Shown: positions 1-9,063 of the stretch, one piece after another
Numbering within the stretch: the first letter of the stretch is position 1
How the letters are laid out: each line of letters begins with the position of its first letter
NCBI RefSeq assembly: GCF_023016525.1
Contig: NZ_JALKCG010000002.1
Span: 1 to 64,000, forward strand
DNA length: 64,000 nucleotides
Reading direction: 5' to 3'
From: Ancylobacter koreensis
GTDB lineage: Bacteria > Pseudomonadota > Alphaproteobacteria > Rhizobiales > Xanthobacteraceae
Program-made: the position numbers and the translations under genes
Notes under the pieces: model-generated
Told to the model about the DNA's origin: nothing
What the model saw: only the letters and a program-made list of their open reading frames with translations
Databases searched by the model: none

Positions 1-61
1 CGCTCCGCACGCCCGAGAGGGAAAATCCAACCGTCAGGGCGAACTCACAGCTGGATAGAAG

Positions 62-502
62 TTGGGGGCAACGTCACGACGGAAATATATTGATGCGCTG
101 CTGGACGAGGAAGTGGCTACCGGAGTGCTGACGCTCGATCCGCTGACATCCGATGAGATGGCGCAATCTCAGGCGGGCAATTTCCGCCATCGTCGGGACG
201 GGCTCTCCTTACGGCTTGCCGACGACGTGCGCGAGGGACGCAAAGTCCCCCGAAAGCGCGTCGCGCCTGGGGAGATACCGCTTCCATTTCTGCGTCGCAG
301 GATTGTCCGACTGCGCCGCCGTCTTGCCGCGAAAAGTCATGCGGCATTTCTAGAGGCTCTTCGGGAGGAGGATTTCTCCATATATATTCATCGAATCTCG
401 CCGTTTAAGGCAGCTATGAGGCGTGTATATTTCTATAATAAGCTTTTATCGTCAAATGCGATTTTCTCTAAAATACGAAAAATTATCAATATAAGATCTT
501 AG
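62..502 (+). pseudogene. C-terminal remnant of an FrhB/FdhB-like (coenzyme F420 hydrogenase beta-subunit family) protein
   Basis: About 146 codons are open from a TTG, and the frame is closed just upstream by TAG at 56-58. The protein resembles the C-terminal region of the FrhB/FdhB_C family that occurs in polysaccharide loci: a segment RRKYIDALLDEEVATGVL, then a Q..NFRHRRDGLSLRL stretch, then a basic SH.AFLEAL tail. The N-terminal iron-sulfur and catalytic part of the family is not present in this frame. The last 30 codons are AT-rich compared with the rest. Bases 3-60 in another frame could be the preceding segment, which would mean a frameshift near base 55-65, but the match is weak. FrhB-like proteins often neighbour polysaccharide pyruvyl transferases, and one lies at 3689-4876. 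Family assignment is moderate and the pseudogene status is inferred; the window edge hides the upstream sequence. Confidence 0.45.
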
Positions 503-533
503 TTTTGCAAGCCTCCCGCCGGAGCGGTGATCG

Positions 534-563
534 ATAGCCCCCTCCCGGGAAAAAAGGGGCTAT
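534..563. terminator. Stem-loop between convergent genes
   Basis: ATAGCCCC (534-541) pairs with GGGGCTAT (556-563) around a 14-base loop holding a CCCGGG core and six A. On the plus strand it is followed by TTT, and it overlaps the stop codon of the minus-strand glycosyltransferase. It could end transcripts from both sides. The U-tract is short, so this is a weak call. Confidence 0.35.
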
Positions 564-1708
564 TTGAGACGTTTCAGCATCTCTGCCTTGACCTTCTTCG
601 CCCACACATCCCAGTTAAGCCGGTCGCGGGAATCTGCGAGGCAGTTTTCAGAGAAGCGTCGATAGCGGTCCTTGTCGCGGACGAGTTCGGCGATAGCGTC
701 GGCCATCTCCTCGGCGGAGCCGTCGACAGGGAAAAGCAGCCCCGTCTCACCGTCCTTGACCACCGAGGGCACGCCGCCGGTTCGTGTGCTGATGATCGGC
801 AGGCCATAAGTGGCCGCCTCCGCGAAGACCATGCCGTAGCATTCGAACTGGGTCGGCATGATGAAGAACTGAGCCTGATCGTAGAGTTCGTTCAGGCGCG
901 CAAACTCCTCCGCATTGGATTTCTTCAACCGACCGTGAAACGTTACGCCGTCATGCGTCTCGCGCAGGCCGGTCGGCCGGTAGCCCACGACATCCAGCCG
1001 CGCCGAAATTCCTCTCTCACGCAGAATACGCGTCACTTCGACCGCCTTCGGTCCGCCTTTTCGGTGCCAGGAGATTCCCACGAACAGGAGCCGCAATTCG
1101 CCGCCGAGTTCGCGTACCCTGCCTCTCAACTCATGTTGGAGATTGGGTCCCCAGGCGATCTCAATAACGTCGTCCGGTGATTTTCCGTAATCATGTATTG
1201 CTGATGTGCACGCCCAAGAGGATGGGTATAGGCAAAATGAGCTTTCCGTAACCGATTCCGTAGAAAAACTTATCAAATTTCTCCTAAAATAAGACAATAA
1301 ACGATCGTACTCAGGGTAATAAGAAGAAATAAGTTTTCCAGTGGCGTCATTTATATTAATTGTACGATGTTTTTCCGAAAGTATTTTACAGATCGAAGCG
1401 CAGCCAATGACGAAGATATAATCGCAATCGACGGCCGCCAGCCGCCGCCGGGCGGGCAGTGTGCCCAGCCACGCGGCCAGAGGTGACCAAAGGAGGTTGA
1501 TGCGTCCGCCGGTAATGCGGCGTACTATCTTGAGAACGGCCATATATAAAAATAAAAATGGCCTGCGTTCGACGTATACAACGTTCGTATACTCGGACAA
1601 GTATTTTACCATGTAATACGGCGTCCCCGACCACAGAATGGGGTTGAGGACGTCGCCCGCGCCGACAATGGCGATGCGCACGTTGCCGGTCTTTCTATCC
1701 TCAGGCAT
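560..1708 (-). CDS. Glycosyltransferase family 4 (GT-B fold)
   Basis: A 382-residue protein that probably moves a nucleotide-activated sugar onto a lipid-linked oligosaccharide at the cytoplasmic face of the inner membrane. The N-terminal domain opens with a Rossmann-like strand (VRIAIVGAGD). The C-terminal half has the GT4 signature: SWHRKGG for donor-phosphate contact, then an E-x7-E motif in FECYGMVFAEA around residues 288-296, followed by GLPIISTRTGGVPSVV. The ATG at 1708 is preferred; an in-frame TTG at 1753 would add 15 residues. Donor and acceptor cannot be read from the sequence. It is transcribed in the same direction as the sugar-phosphate transferase upstream, 277 bases away, which suggests one polysaccharide pathway. 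Confidence 0.85.
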   Translation of the reverse strand: MPEDRKTGNVRIAIVGAGDVLNPILWSGTPYYMVKYLSEYTNVVYVERRPFLFLYMAVLKIVRRITGGRINLLWSPLAAWLGTLPARRRLAAVDCDYIFVIGCASICKILSEKHRTININDATGKLISSYYPEYDRLLSYFRRNLISFSTESVTESSFCLYPSSWACTSAIHDYGKSPDDVIEIAWGPNLQHELRGRVRELGGELRLLFVGISWHRKGGPKAVEVTRILRERGISARLDVVGYRPTGLRETHDGVTFHGRLKKSNAEEFARLNELYDQAQFFIMPTQFECYGMVFAEAATYGLPIISTRTGGVPSVVKDGETGLLFPVDGSAEEMADAIAELVRDKDRYRRFSENCLADSRDRLNWDVWAKKVKAEMLKRLK

Positions 1709-1985
1709 CGATATGGATGTCTCTGTAACTGAAGAGCGTCCGAAATCGTCCAAGTCTTTGGGCCTTGTCTGAGTTGGAGCACTTCGCTTTCCGGGGGAGG
1801 CTCAGCCGGCGCTCGATTTGCGTCTAATGCACGCGGCTGGCTTTCGGTCAAGCTGATCGGAGCTCCGCAGATGTTTCCGATTTGAGCATTTGCCGAAAGG
1901 TGACCAATCCAGGACGCTCGGTCCGATACCGACTTCGATCGCCTCGGGTCGTCTGCGCGCGCTGGGTCACGATCGAGCGCCCAGC

Positions 1986-3338
1986 TCAATAGGCGTTGCG
2001 GTGAATGATGACCCGTGGCGTCATCGCCAGGATCTTGATGTCGAGCCATAGCGACCAGCCATTTATATATTCGAGGTCAGCCGCCACGCGCTGCTCGATA
2101 TCCTCCCGGCATTCTGTGGCGCCTCTGAGGCCGCGCACCTGCGCAAGCCCGGTGATGCCGGGTTTCATCGCGTGCCGGCTCCAATATTCGGGCACCACGT
2201 CCCAGAAGAGCTGCTCCTCGGCGCGCGAGCCGAGCGCGTGCGGCCGGGGGCCGACGAGGCTCATCTCGCCGGCCAGCACGTTGAGGAGCTGCGGCAACTC
2301 GTCGATGCTGGTCAGGCGCAGGAAGCGGCCCACACGGGTGATGCGGGCGTCGGCGCGCGCCGTCGAGGCCGAGCCTTTCGTATCCAGCTTGTGGACATGC
2401 ATGGTGCGCAGCTTGATGCAGCGATAGGCCCTGTTGTTGCGCCCCACCCGGGGCTGCAGGAAGAAAACGGGCCCGGGGGTATCGATCCTGATGGCGATTG
2501 CCGCCACCGCGAGGATCGGCAGCACGGCCGGCATCAGCGCGAGCGTCACGACGAGGTCGAACAGGCGCTTGGCGGCGCGCTCGGCGGTGGAGAGCGGCCG
2601 GCGCGAGATGATGAGGGTGGTGTGTCCCTCCCAGTGCGACAGGTCGAGCGGCCGGACATCGCCGAGATCGGCGACGATCTCCGCGTCGAAGCCGCTAAGC
2701 TGCATGACCGCGCTCCACTCTACCCGTTCGTCCGGGTCGTCGAAGGACAGCACGATGCGGTCGGCGTCCTGGACGATACCTGTCAGCCTGCCGAAGAACC
2801 TGGGGTCACGGATCGCCGGGACGAGGCCTTCGGTGCGCACGTTCAGCGTCCGCGTGAAGCGGTCGGGTGCGGCATTCGAGGACGACAATCCATCGGTCAT
2901 GACCAGCGTCCGCGTCGCGACGATGGCGTTGAAGAAATATTTCATCAGCCAGCGGAGCAGCGACCTGGCAATGACGAGAAGCAGTATGGCGACGATCAGC
3001 GTATAGCCGGTCGCCAGGCGCGAGGCTTCGTTCGATATCTTAAGCGCGAAGACGACGGCCAGGCTGAACGCGACACTGACGAGGAGCGCGGAGATCGAGG
3101 CGAAGACTGAGCGCGCTACGGAAAGCAGGGTTTTCAGCGCGTAGCCGCGCAGAACCAGCGAAGTGAGAAAATAGACTGGAAACGCCAATATGAAGGTCTG
3201 CAGCCAATCGCCGGTCCCCAGCGCGCGAAAGCGTATCCATTCGCCGATCAGGCACGCGAGGAGAATAACCACGGCATCGAGTACCATCGCGCCGCACGAA
3301 ACGCCCAGCCGAACCGCTTGTCGCAAGGATGTCTTCAT
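1986..3338 (-). CDS. Polyprenyl-phosphate sugar-1-phosphate transferase (WcaJ/ExoY-type initiating enzyme)
   Basis: A 450-residue inner-membrane protein expected to start repeat-unit synthesis by moving a sugar-1-phosphate from UDP-sugar to undecaprenyl phosphate. The N-terminal third has several hydrophobic helices (about residues 13-130), then a cytoplasmic CoA-binding-like region. The C-terminal bacterial sugar transferase domain starts with [14 protein letters not shown]. It holds the KLRTM motif near residue 305, the acidic catalytic segment [21 protein letters not shown] (335-358) and [12 protein letters not shown] (about 385). Length and architecture fit full-length PHPT enzymes rather than the short ExoY form. 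The ATG at 3338 has GGAG upstream. The natural sugar is not predictable here. Confidence 0.9.
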   Translation of the reverse strand: MKTSLRQAVRLGVSCGAMVLDAVVILLACLIGEWIRFRALGTGDWLQTFILAFPVYFLTSLVLRGYALKTLLSVARSVFASISALLVSVAFSLAVVFALKISNEASRLATGYTLIVAILLLVIARSLLRWLMKYFFNAIVATRTLVMTDGLSSSNAAPDRFTRTLNVRTEGLVPAIRDPRFFGRLTGIVQDADRIVLSFDDPDERVEWSAVMQLSGFDAEIVADLGDVRPLDLSHWEGHTTLIISRRPLSTAERAAKRLFDLVVTLALMPAVLPILAVAAIAIRIDTPGPVFFLQPRVGRNNRAYRCIKLRTMHVHKLDTKGSASTARADARITRVGRFLRLTSIDELPQLLNVLAGEMSLVGPRPHALGSRAEEQLFWDVVPEYWSRHAMKPGITGLAQVRGLRGATECREDIEQRVAADLEYINGWSLWLDIKILAMTPRVIIHRNAY

Positions 3339-3688
3339 CGCCGGTGTTCGTTCTCCGTCCGCGTCGAATCGCTATTCAGGAATAACAATGTTGTTCACCG
3401 TGAAATACTAAAATCCAGACGAAAGCGCAAAAATATATGCACGCAATCGATTTCAATTCATATGGAATCTCGCATAGGTTGTCTTGATGTTAACTTTAGG
3501 AATATCAGATGCGACATGAATGCCTAACATTATGAGGGGCGTTGTCTCTCTGCCGCGGGTGCGGCGCGTGATGGTATCTAATTGCTATTTCGCGATAGTC
3601 TTTCAGGTCGAGGGACAGGCGGTCACGACGTTTTTCGTCGGGGGGGGGGGGGGGCTGTTCAATGCGGTGATCGCACAGGGGCCATCGT
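3339..3688. other. Intergenic region with low GC and a 15-G run
   Basis: No convincing gene. It holds the upstream region of the minus-strand sugar-phosphate transferase, an AT-rich stretch around 3400-3530, and the homopolymer described separately. Possible small reading frames have no recognisable product. Confidence 0.6.
3640..3654. repeat. Homopolymeric run of 15 G
   Basis: Fifteen consecutive G lie 34 bases past the stop codon of the pyruvyl transferase (minus strand) and about 300 bases before the start of the sugar-phosphate transferase. Such a tract can slip during replication and could alter expression of a flanking polysaccharide gene, but its exact length may also be a sequencing artefact. 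Confidence 0.9.
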
Positions 3689-4876
3689 TCACGCGAGCGC
3701 CCGTTCGAGGTAGGCGGCGGACTGCTCGCGCAGCGAAGCAAGCCTAGGCGCCACGGCCGCGTAATCAATGGCCGTCGCCGCCAGCCGCTCGATCTCTGCG
3801 GGGCTCGGCCGCACCACCAGCCGCTCCAGCAATCCCAGCTGGCCCAGCAGAGAGGTGAAGCGGTCGGCACCCCGTCCCTCGTTCAGAATCGCGATGAAGG
3901 GCTTCTCGAAGAGGATCGAGAACACCGTGCCGTGAAAGGAATCCGTCACGACGAAGTCGGTGTCCATGAAGGAACGGAGCCAATCCGGGATGCTGCCTGC
4001 AATGTGAGATTCATGTATCGAAGTATGAAGGGTACAATAGCTTGGACCGAGTGCTTGTAGTGCCGTACTGAATATCGAGTGACTGGCTGGCGTGTTGTCC
4101 AGGATATATTGGAGAACAGAATGTCCACCTACCTCACGACGAGCCGCCGCGAGGTGATCGTAAAAAGCGCAATCGTGAAGTAGTGTTGGATCAAGTACGT
4201 GGATGGCGTCCTGCCGGTTGAATGTATCCGAGCATATGGCAAGCCCCGAGTCTTCTCGGACCGAGATTGAATTGAATTTCTCCAGAAGCATAGTCACTCT
4301 GGATGTCCATTCCGGGTATCGCCATTCGCCATACCCAAAGGAGGCGGCATATGAAATCTTTCGCAGGGGCATGTCCTCTGCGAAGCCGAAGAAAAAATCG
4401 CCTTCCATGCCTCGGGGAAGATAATCGAGGCGCCAGACCTGATCGGATCCAACAATCAGCGTATCGAGATCGAATTTTTTCACCGCTCCAATCATTTGAC
4501 GCGAGTCATCAATAGCACCGGAGCGAATGCTGATATGTCGGTTGATAAATGATCTGAATCGACCCTCGACTTGCAATCGGACAATCTTCTGAATTGTCAG
4601 TCCGAGATATTTATCATAAAATGAGTGTATATTATCGAAGCAACTTAGTTTAAGTCTTGCCTTATACTCAAATATAAATGATAAATCCGGCATACGGGCG
4701 AGCGTGATTGATAATTTACTCAATAACAATTGACGACGTGAGGGTGAGTGGCGCGCCTCTAGAAGTACAACAGTGTGCCCAGCATCGGTCAAGTGCTTGT
4801 ACAGAGCAAGGGCCTGAAGAATGCCCCCGTAATTATGCCTCAGTGGTAGTGTCAAGAGACCGATACGTCTGACCAC
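3689..4876 (-). CDS. Polysaccharide pyruvyl transferase family protein
   Basis: A 395-residue cytoplasmic enzyme of the CsaB/ExoV/WcaK type, expected to add a pyruvyl ketal from phosphoenolpyruvate to a sugar of the surface polysaccharide. Visible family marks are the N-terminal strand RRIGLLTLPLRHNYGGILQA, the DTLIVGSDQVWR segment near residue 140, and the C-terminal VVTDSFHGTVFSILFEKPFI. The start is GTG. The middle of the gene (about 4450-4850) is clearly AT-richer than its neighbours, which fits horizontal acquisition of the polysaccharide locus. The 15-G run lies just past its stop. The FrhB-like remnant at the left edge is a common partner of this family. Function beyond family level is inferred. 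Confidence 0.85.
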   Translation of the reverse strand: MVRRIGLLTLPLRHNYGGILQALALYKHLTDAGHTVVLLEARHSPSRRQLLLSKLSITLARMPDLSFIFEYKARLKLSCFDNIHSFYDKYLGLTIQKIVRLQVEGRFRSFINRHISIRSGAIDDSRQMIGAVKKFDLDTLIVGSDQVWRLDYLPRGMEGDFFFGFAEDMPLRKISYAASFGYGEWRYPEWTSRVTMLLEKFNSISVREDSGLAICSDTFNRQDAIHVLDPTLLHDCAFYDHLAAARREVGGHSVLQYILDNTPASHSIFSTALQALGPSYCTLHTSIHESHIAGSIPDWLRSFMDTDFVVTDSFHGTVFSILFEKPFIAILNEGRGADRFTSLLGQLGLLERLVVRPSPAEIERLAATAIDYAAVAPRLASLREQSAAYLERALA

Positions 4877-4931
4877 GCTAAGCTTCCTATCATTTCGTCT
4901 CGCGCCCGCGCCATCGGCTCCGGCGGTTCAG

Positions 4932-5951
4932 CTAGCGCCCATAATAATCGCGATACCACGCCACGAACCGGGCGACGCCTTCGCGGAACGGCGTTGCCGG
5001 CCGGAAGCCGGTCAGCGACTGGATCAGCGCCGCATCCGCCCATGTCGCCGGCACGTCGCCGGCCTGCATGGGCAGGTAGTTGCGGATCGCCTTGCGGCCG
5101 ATCTCGGCCTCGATGGCGTCGACGAAGTCGAGCAGGCGTACCTTGTCGGAATTGCCGATATTGACGACGCGGAACGGCGCCGCCGGGCTCAGGCTGTCGC
5201 CGGGCACGGCCTCGTCGCGGGCACCGGGCAGCGGCGGCACGGTGTCGATCAGCAGGCGTATGCCGCGCGCGAGGTCGTCGACATAGGTGAAGTCCCGCCA
5301 CATCTCGCCGTGATTGTAGATATCGATCGGCGTGCCTTCGAGGATGCCGCGGGTGAACTTGAACAGCGCCATATCCGGCCGTCCCCACGGTCCGTAGACC
5401 GTGAAGAAGCGGAACATCGTCGTCGGCAGGCCGTAGATGTGGGCGTAGGAATGGCCCATCGCCTCGCCCGCCTTCTTGGTCGCGGCGTAGATGGTGAGCG
5501 GCGTGTCCGCCTTGTCGGTCTCGCGGAACGGCATCTCCTCATTGGCGCCGTAGACCGACGAGGTCGAGGCCATCAGGAGGTGCTGCACCGGCACGGCGCG
5601 CGCGCATTCCATCACGTTGAAGGTGCCGACGATGTTGGCGTCGATATAGGCGCGCGGATTCTCCAGGCTGTAGCGCACGCCAGCCTGCGCGGCGAGATGG
5701 ACGATGATGTCGGGGCGAAAGCTCTCGACCGCGCTGCGCAGCGTCTCGAAATCCTCCAGCATCGCCTCGGTGGCGCCGAAGCCCTCATTCTGCGCCAGCA
5801 TGGCGTGGCGCCGCTGCTTGAGGCGCACGTCGTAATAGTCCGTCATCCCGTCATAGCCGTGGATGACGAAGCCTTCCGAAAGCAGCAGGCGCGCGAGGTG
5901 GAAGCCGATGAAGCCGGCCGTGCCGGTGATGAAGACGCGTCGTCCGGCCAA
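4932..5951 (-). CDS. UDP-glucuronate 4-epimerase (extended SDR)
   Basis: A 339-residue NAD-dependent epimerase, likely converting UDP-glucuronate to UDP-galacturonate for polysaccharide or LPS synthesis. It has the Rossmann motif TGTAGFIGFHLA near residue 10, HLAAQAGVRYSLENP near 85, the catalytic serine region STSSVYG and the YxxxK pair as YAATKK (about residue 155). The segment FRFFTVYGPWGRPDMALFKF is typical of GlcA 4-epimerases such as rhizobial LpsL. The start is TTG at 5951 with GGGAGAG upstream; no ATG exists in the N-terminal region before the Rossmann strand. The UDP-glucose dehydrogenase at 9064-10380 would supply its substrate. Confidence 0.88.
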   Translation of the reverse strand: MAGRRVFITGTAGFIGFHLARLLLSEGFVIHGYDGMTDYYDVRLKQRRHAMLAQNEGFGATEAMLEDFETLRSAVESFRPDIIVHLAAQAGVRYSLENPRAYIDANIVGTFNVMECARAVPVQHLLMASTSSVYGANEEMPFRETDKADTPLTIYAATKKAGEAMGHSYAHIYGLPTTMFRFFTVYGPWGRPDMALFKFTRGILEGTPIDIYNHGEMWRDFTYVDDLARGIRLLIDTVPPLPGARDEAVPGDSLSPAAPFRVVNIGNSDKVRLLDFVDAIEAEIGRKAIRNYLPMQAGDVPATWADAALIQSLTGFRPATPFREGVARFVAWYRDYYGR

Positions 5952-6068
5952 GCCGCTCTCCCAGTCTCGCGCCCGCGTGCCGTAACGCTACGGTCCGGAG
6001 TCGTGAGGGTCCGGGCCGGAGTGTTACGTCGTGTCACGCGGCTTGGGAAGCGGGATCGCCGCGGCGCG

Positions 6069-8474
6069 TCAGCCCACCGCGCGCAGATGGCGGATCGGCC
6101 GGCCCGGCGTCATCGCCTGCGCGGCGCGAGCGATGCCCTGTGCGTCGATGCCGAAATGGCGGTAGAGATCGGCAATCGTGCCCGTCTGCCCGAAATGCTC
6201 GACACCCAATGCGCGCGAGCGGTGGCCGTGGACGGAGCCGAGCCAGGCCAGCGTCGCCGGGTGGCCGTCGACCACGGTGACCAGCGCGCAGCCGGCGGGC
6301 ACCGCGTCGAGCAGGCTCTCGACATGGGCGCGGGCACCGTACTCGCCGGCCTCGCGCGACCGCTGCGCCTGCGTCCAGCCCGCGTGCAGCCGGTCGGCGG
6401 AGGTGACGGCGAGCAGCCCGACGTCGCGGCGGTCCTCGGCGATCAGCCCCACCGCCTCGATGGCTTCCGGCGCCAGCGCGCCGGAATAGGCGACGACGAC
6501 CTGCGCGTTCGGTCCCGGCCGGCGCAGCCAGTAGCCGCCCTGCACGATCTCCTCCGCCAGTGCGGCGTTGATGGTCCGGCGTGGCTGCTCGATGGTGCGG
6601 GTGGAGAGGCGCAGATAGGCCGAGCCGCCATCTTCCGCCTGGGCGTGGGCGAAGGCGAAGCGCAGGATCACCGCCAGTTCGTCGACGAAGGCCGGCTCGA
6701 AGCTCGCCAGCCCGTCCTGCGCCATGCCGATCAGCGGCGTGGCGATGGACTGGTGCGCGCCGCCCTCCGGCGCCAGCGTGACGCCCGAGGGGGTGGCGGC
6801 GAGGATGAAGCGGGCGTCCTGGTAGCAGGCATAGTTCAGCGCATCGAGCCCGCGCTCGATGAAGGGGTCGTACAGCGTGCCGACGGGCAGCAGCCGCTCG
6901 CCGAAGATGGAGTGCGACAGGCCGAGCGCCGACAGCATGGTGAACAGGTTCATCTCGGCGATGCCGAGCTCCATGTGCTGGCCCTTGGGCGAGAACTCCC
7001 AATTATAGGTCGAGGGGATGCGCTCCTTCCTGAAGGTATCGGTCAGCTCCTCGCGGGCGAAGAGTTGCCGCCGGTTCACCCAGGCGCCGAGATTGGTCGA
7101 GACGGTGACGTCCGGCGAGGTGGTGACGATGCGGCGGGCGAATTCGTCGTCGCGCTTGCCGATCTCGTTCAGCAGCAGGCCGAAACCCTGCTGGGTCGAC
7201 ATGGCGGGCTGCAGCGGTACGTCGAGCGCCGCCGGCACCGGGACGGGTGCCGCCTCATACCGGCGCGGGCCGTGTGCGATGAACGGCACTGCCTTGAGGA
7301 AGCCCTCCAGCGTCGCCGCCGGCGTCGCCAGCCCCTCGAACCTGTCCCATTCGTGGCCCTGACGCACGCCGTGGCGCGCGCGCAGGCTCTCCACCTGCGT
7401 CGGCGTCATCAGGCCGGCATGGTTGTCCTTGTGGCCGGCGAGCGGCAGGCCGAAGCCCTTGATGGTGTAGGCGATGAAGCAGACCGGGCGGTCATGGCCG
7501 CGCGCCGCCTCGAAGGCATCGACCAGTGACGGCAGGTCGTGGCCGCCGAGATTTCCCATCAGAGCGGCCAGCTCGTCGTCGGTGCGGCGCTCCAGCAGGG
7601 CCGAGACCGCGCCTTGGTCGCCAAGGTCGTCGGTGAGGCGCTTGCGCCACGCCTTGCCACCCTGGAAGGTCAGGGCCGAGTAGAGCTGGTTCGGGCAGCT
7701 GTCGATCCAGTCCTTCAGCGCCTGCCCGCCCGGCTCGTTGAACGCCGCCTGCTGCAGCCGGCCATATTTGAGGATGACGACGTCCCAGCCGAAGCTGCGG
7801 AAGATGGACTCGAAGCGCTCCCACAGCCCCTCGCGCACCACGGCGTCGAGGCTCTGGCGGTTGTAGTCCACGATCCACCAGGTGTTGCGCAGGCCGTGCT
7901 TCCAGCCCTCCAGCAGCGCCTCGAAGATGTTGCCCTCGTCCATCTCGGCGTCGCCGACAAGGGCGATCATCTTGCCCTCCGGTCCGTGGCCGAGCCCCTT
8001 GGCGGTGAGATAATCCTGCACCAGCGAGGCGAACAGCGTCTGGGCGACGCCGAGCCCGACCGAGCCGGTGGAGAAGTCGACGTCGTCAATGTCCTTGGTG
8101 CGCGAGGGATAGGACTGCGCGCCCTTGTAGCCGCGGAAATTCTCCAGCTTCGCGCGCGTCTGGTTGCCGAACAGGTACTGGATGGCGTGGAAGATCGGGC
8201 TCGCATGCGGCTTCACCGCCACCCGGTCCTCCGGCCGCAGTGCCTTGAGGTAGAGCGCCGTCATGATGGTCGCCATGGAGGCGGAGGACGCCTGGTGGCC
8301 GCCCACCTTCAGCCCGTCCGTGCTGGGCCGCACATGGTTGGCGTTGTGGATCGTCCATGTGGCGAGCCACAGGATCTTGCGCTCCAGCTCCTCCAGAATG
8401 GCGAGGTCGTTCGCGCTCGTCTCGGCGGTCTTTTCGGCGATGCTGGCCATGGTCGGCGCTCCGGGCTTGCCCAT
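6069..8474 (-). CDS. Homodimeric 2-oxoacid dehydrogenase E1 / transketolase-like (MdeB-like)
   Basis: A thiamine-diphosphate enzyme of 801 residues in the AceE-like single-chain E1 family. The TPP motif is GDAEMDEGN followed by VDYN (about residues 173-208), and the second transketolase domain carries GQHMELGIAEMNLF. It lacks the AceE length of about 890. In Pseudomonas putida a similar E1, MdeB (2-ketobutyrate dehydrogenase), lies beside an Lrp-type regulator and a methionine gamma-lyase. Here the divergent gene is also Lrp-type, but no lyase is nearby. The substrate could thus be pyruvate, 2-oxobutyrate or a branched-chain oxoacid. ATG at 8474 is used; ATG at 8450 is an alternative. No E2 or E3 gene adjoins it. 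Confidence 0.75.
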   Translation of the reverse strand: MGKPGAPTMASIAEKTAETSANDLAILEELERKILWLATWTIHNANHVRPSTDGLKVGGHQASSASMATIMTALYLKALRPEDRVAVKPHASPIFHAIQYLFGNQTRAKLENFRGYKGAQSYPSRTKDIDDVDFSTGSVGLGVAQTLFASLVQDYLTAKGLGHGPEGKMIALVGDAEMDEGNIFEALLEGWKHGLRNTWWIVDYNRQSLDAVVREGLWERFESIFRSFGWDVVILKYGRLQQAAFNEPGGQALKDWIDSCPNQLYSALTFQGGKAWRKRLTDDLGDQGAVSALLERRTDDELAALMGNLGGHDLPSLVDAFEAARGHDRPVCFIAYTIKGFGLPLAGHKDNHAGLMTPTQVESLRARHGVRQGHEWDRFEGLATPAATLEGFLKAVPFIAHGPRRYEAAPVPVPAALDVPLQPAMSTQQGFGLLLNEIGKRDDEFARRIVTTSPDVTVSTNLGAWVNRRQLFAREELTDTFRKERIPSTYNWEFSPKGQHMELGIAEMNLFTMLSALGLSHSIFGERLLPVGTLYDPFIERGLDALNYACYQDARFILAATPSGVTLAPEGGAHQSIATPLIGMAQDGLASFEPAFVDELAVILRFAFAHAQAEDGGSAYLRLSTRTIEQPRRTINAALAEEIVQGGYWLRRPGPNAQVVVAYSGALAPEAIEAVGLIAEDRRDVGLLAVTSADRLHAGWTQAQRSREAGEYGARAHVESLLDAVPAGCALVTVVDGHPATLAWLGSVHGHRSRALGVEHFGQTGTIADLYRHFGIDAQGIARAAQAMTPGRPIRHLRAVG

Positions 8475-8579
8475 GGGAACAGCCTAGGCACGGGCGTCGG
8501 GCGTTTGGAGCTATTCTTGGCCGCCGGCTGGGCCTAAATTGGCTCAAATCACCAAGCTGACGCCATTGAGCGGTGCTTC
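8475..8579. promoter_or_regulatory. Divergent promoter region between the E1 gene and the Lrp-type regulator
   Basis: The 105 bases between two head-to-head genes must hold both promoters and most likely the binding site of the regulator. No clear palindrome was found by eye. Confidence 0.4.
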
Positions 8580-9050
8580 ATGCCAGAATCGAAGATCGAC
8601 GAGACCGACCGCAGGATCCTCGCCGCGCTCCAGCAGGATGCGCATATGACGATGGAGCGCCTCGCCGAGCTGGTCGGCCTGTCGCCCTCGCCCTGCGCGC
8701 GGCGTGTGCGCAATCTGGAGGCCGCCGGCGTCATCAAGCGCTATGTCGCCGTGGTCGATCAGGAAAAGGTCGGCCTGCCGGTCAGCGTCTTCGCCTCGAT
8801 CCGGCTGGAGCGCCAGCGCGAGGACGAGCTCGACCGCTTCGCCCGCGCCATCGCCCGCTGGCCGGAGATCGTCGAATGCTATCTGATGACTGGCCAGCGC
8901 GACTATCTGCTGCGCATCGTGGTGAAGGACCTGCCGGCCTACGAGGCCTTCCTCAAGCGCACGCTGACCCGGCTGGAGGGCGTCGCCTCCATCGAATCCA
9001 GCTTCGCGCTTAGCCAGGTGAAGCACGCCCAGGCGCTTCCCGTCGACTGA
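8580..9050 (+). CDS. Lrp/AsnC family transcriptional regulator
   Basis: A 156-residue DNA-binding protein. Residues 5-60 form the AsnC winged helix-turn-helix (IDETDRRILAALQQDAHMTMERLAELVGLS split over two helices). Residues 75-145 form the RAM/ACT-like ligand domain, with the typical VECYLMTGQRDYLLRIVVKDL segment. Lrp-type proteins usually control the divergent gene in answer to an amino acid. The divergent neighbour here is a 2-oxoacid dehydrogenase E1, so a link with degradation of methionine, threonine or branched-chain amino acids is plausible. MdeR of Pseudomonas putida is the closest described arrangement. The effector is unknown. Confidence 0.9.
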   Translation: MPESKIDETDRRILAALQQDAHMTMERLAELVGLSPSPCARRVRNLEAAGVIKRYVAVVDQEKVGLPVSVFASIRLERQREDELDRFARAIARWPEIVECYLMTGQRDYLLRIVVKDLPAYEAFLKRTLTRLEGVASIESSFALSQVKHAQALPVD

Positions 9051-9063
9051 GCGCCCCTCGCTC

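Noticed and set aside
41-70. A tRNA D-arm-like string near the left edge (CTCACAGCTGGATAGAAG)
   Set aside because: There is no acceptor stem, anticodon arm or T-arm around it, and a coding frame runs through it.
5310-7529. A long plus-strand frame opposite the epimerase and E1 genes
   Set aside because: The product is Arg/His/Asp-rich with no motif, and the minus-strand genes have clear catalytic motifs.
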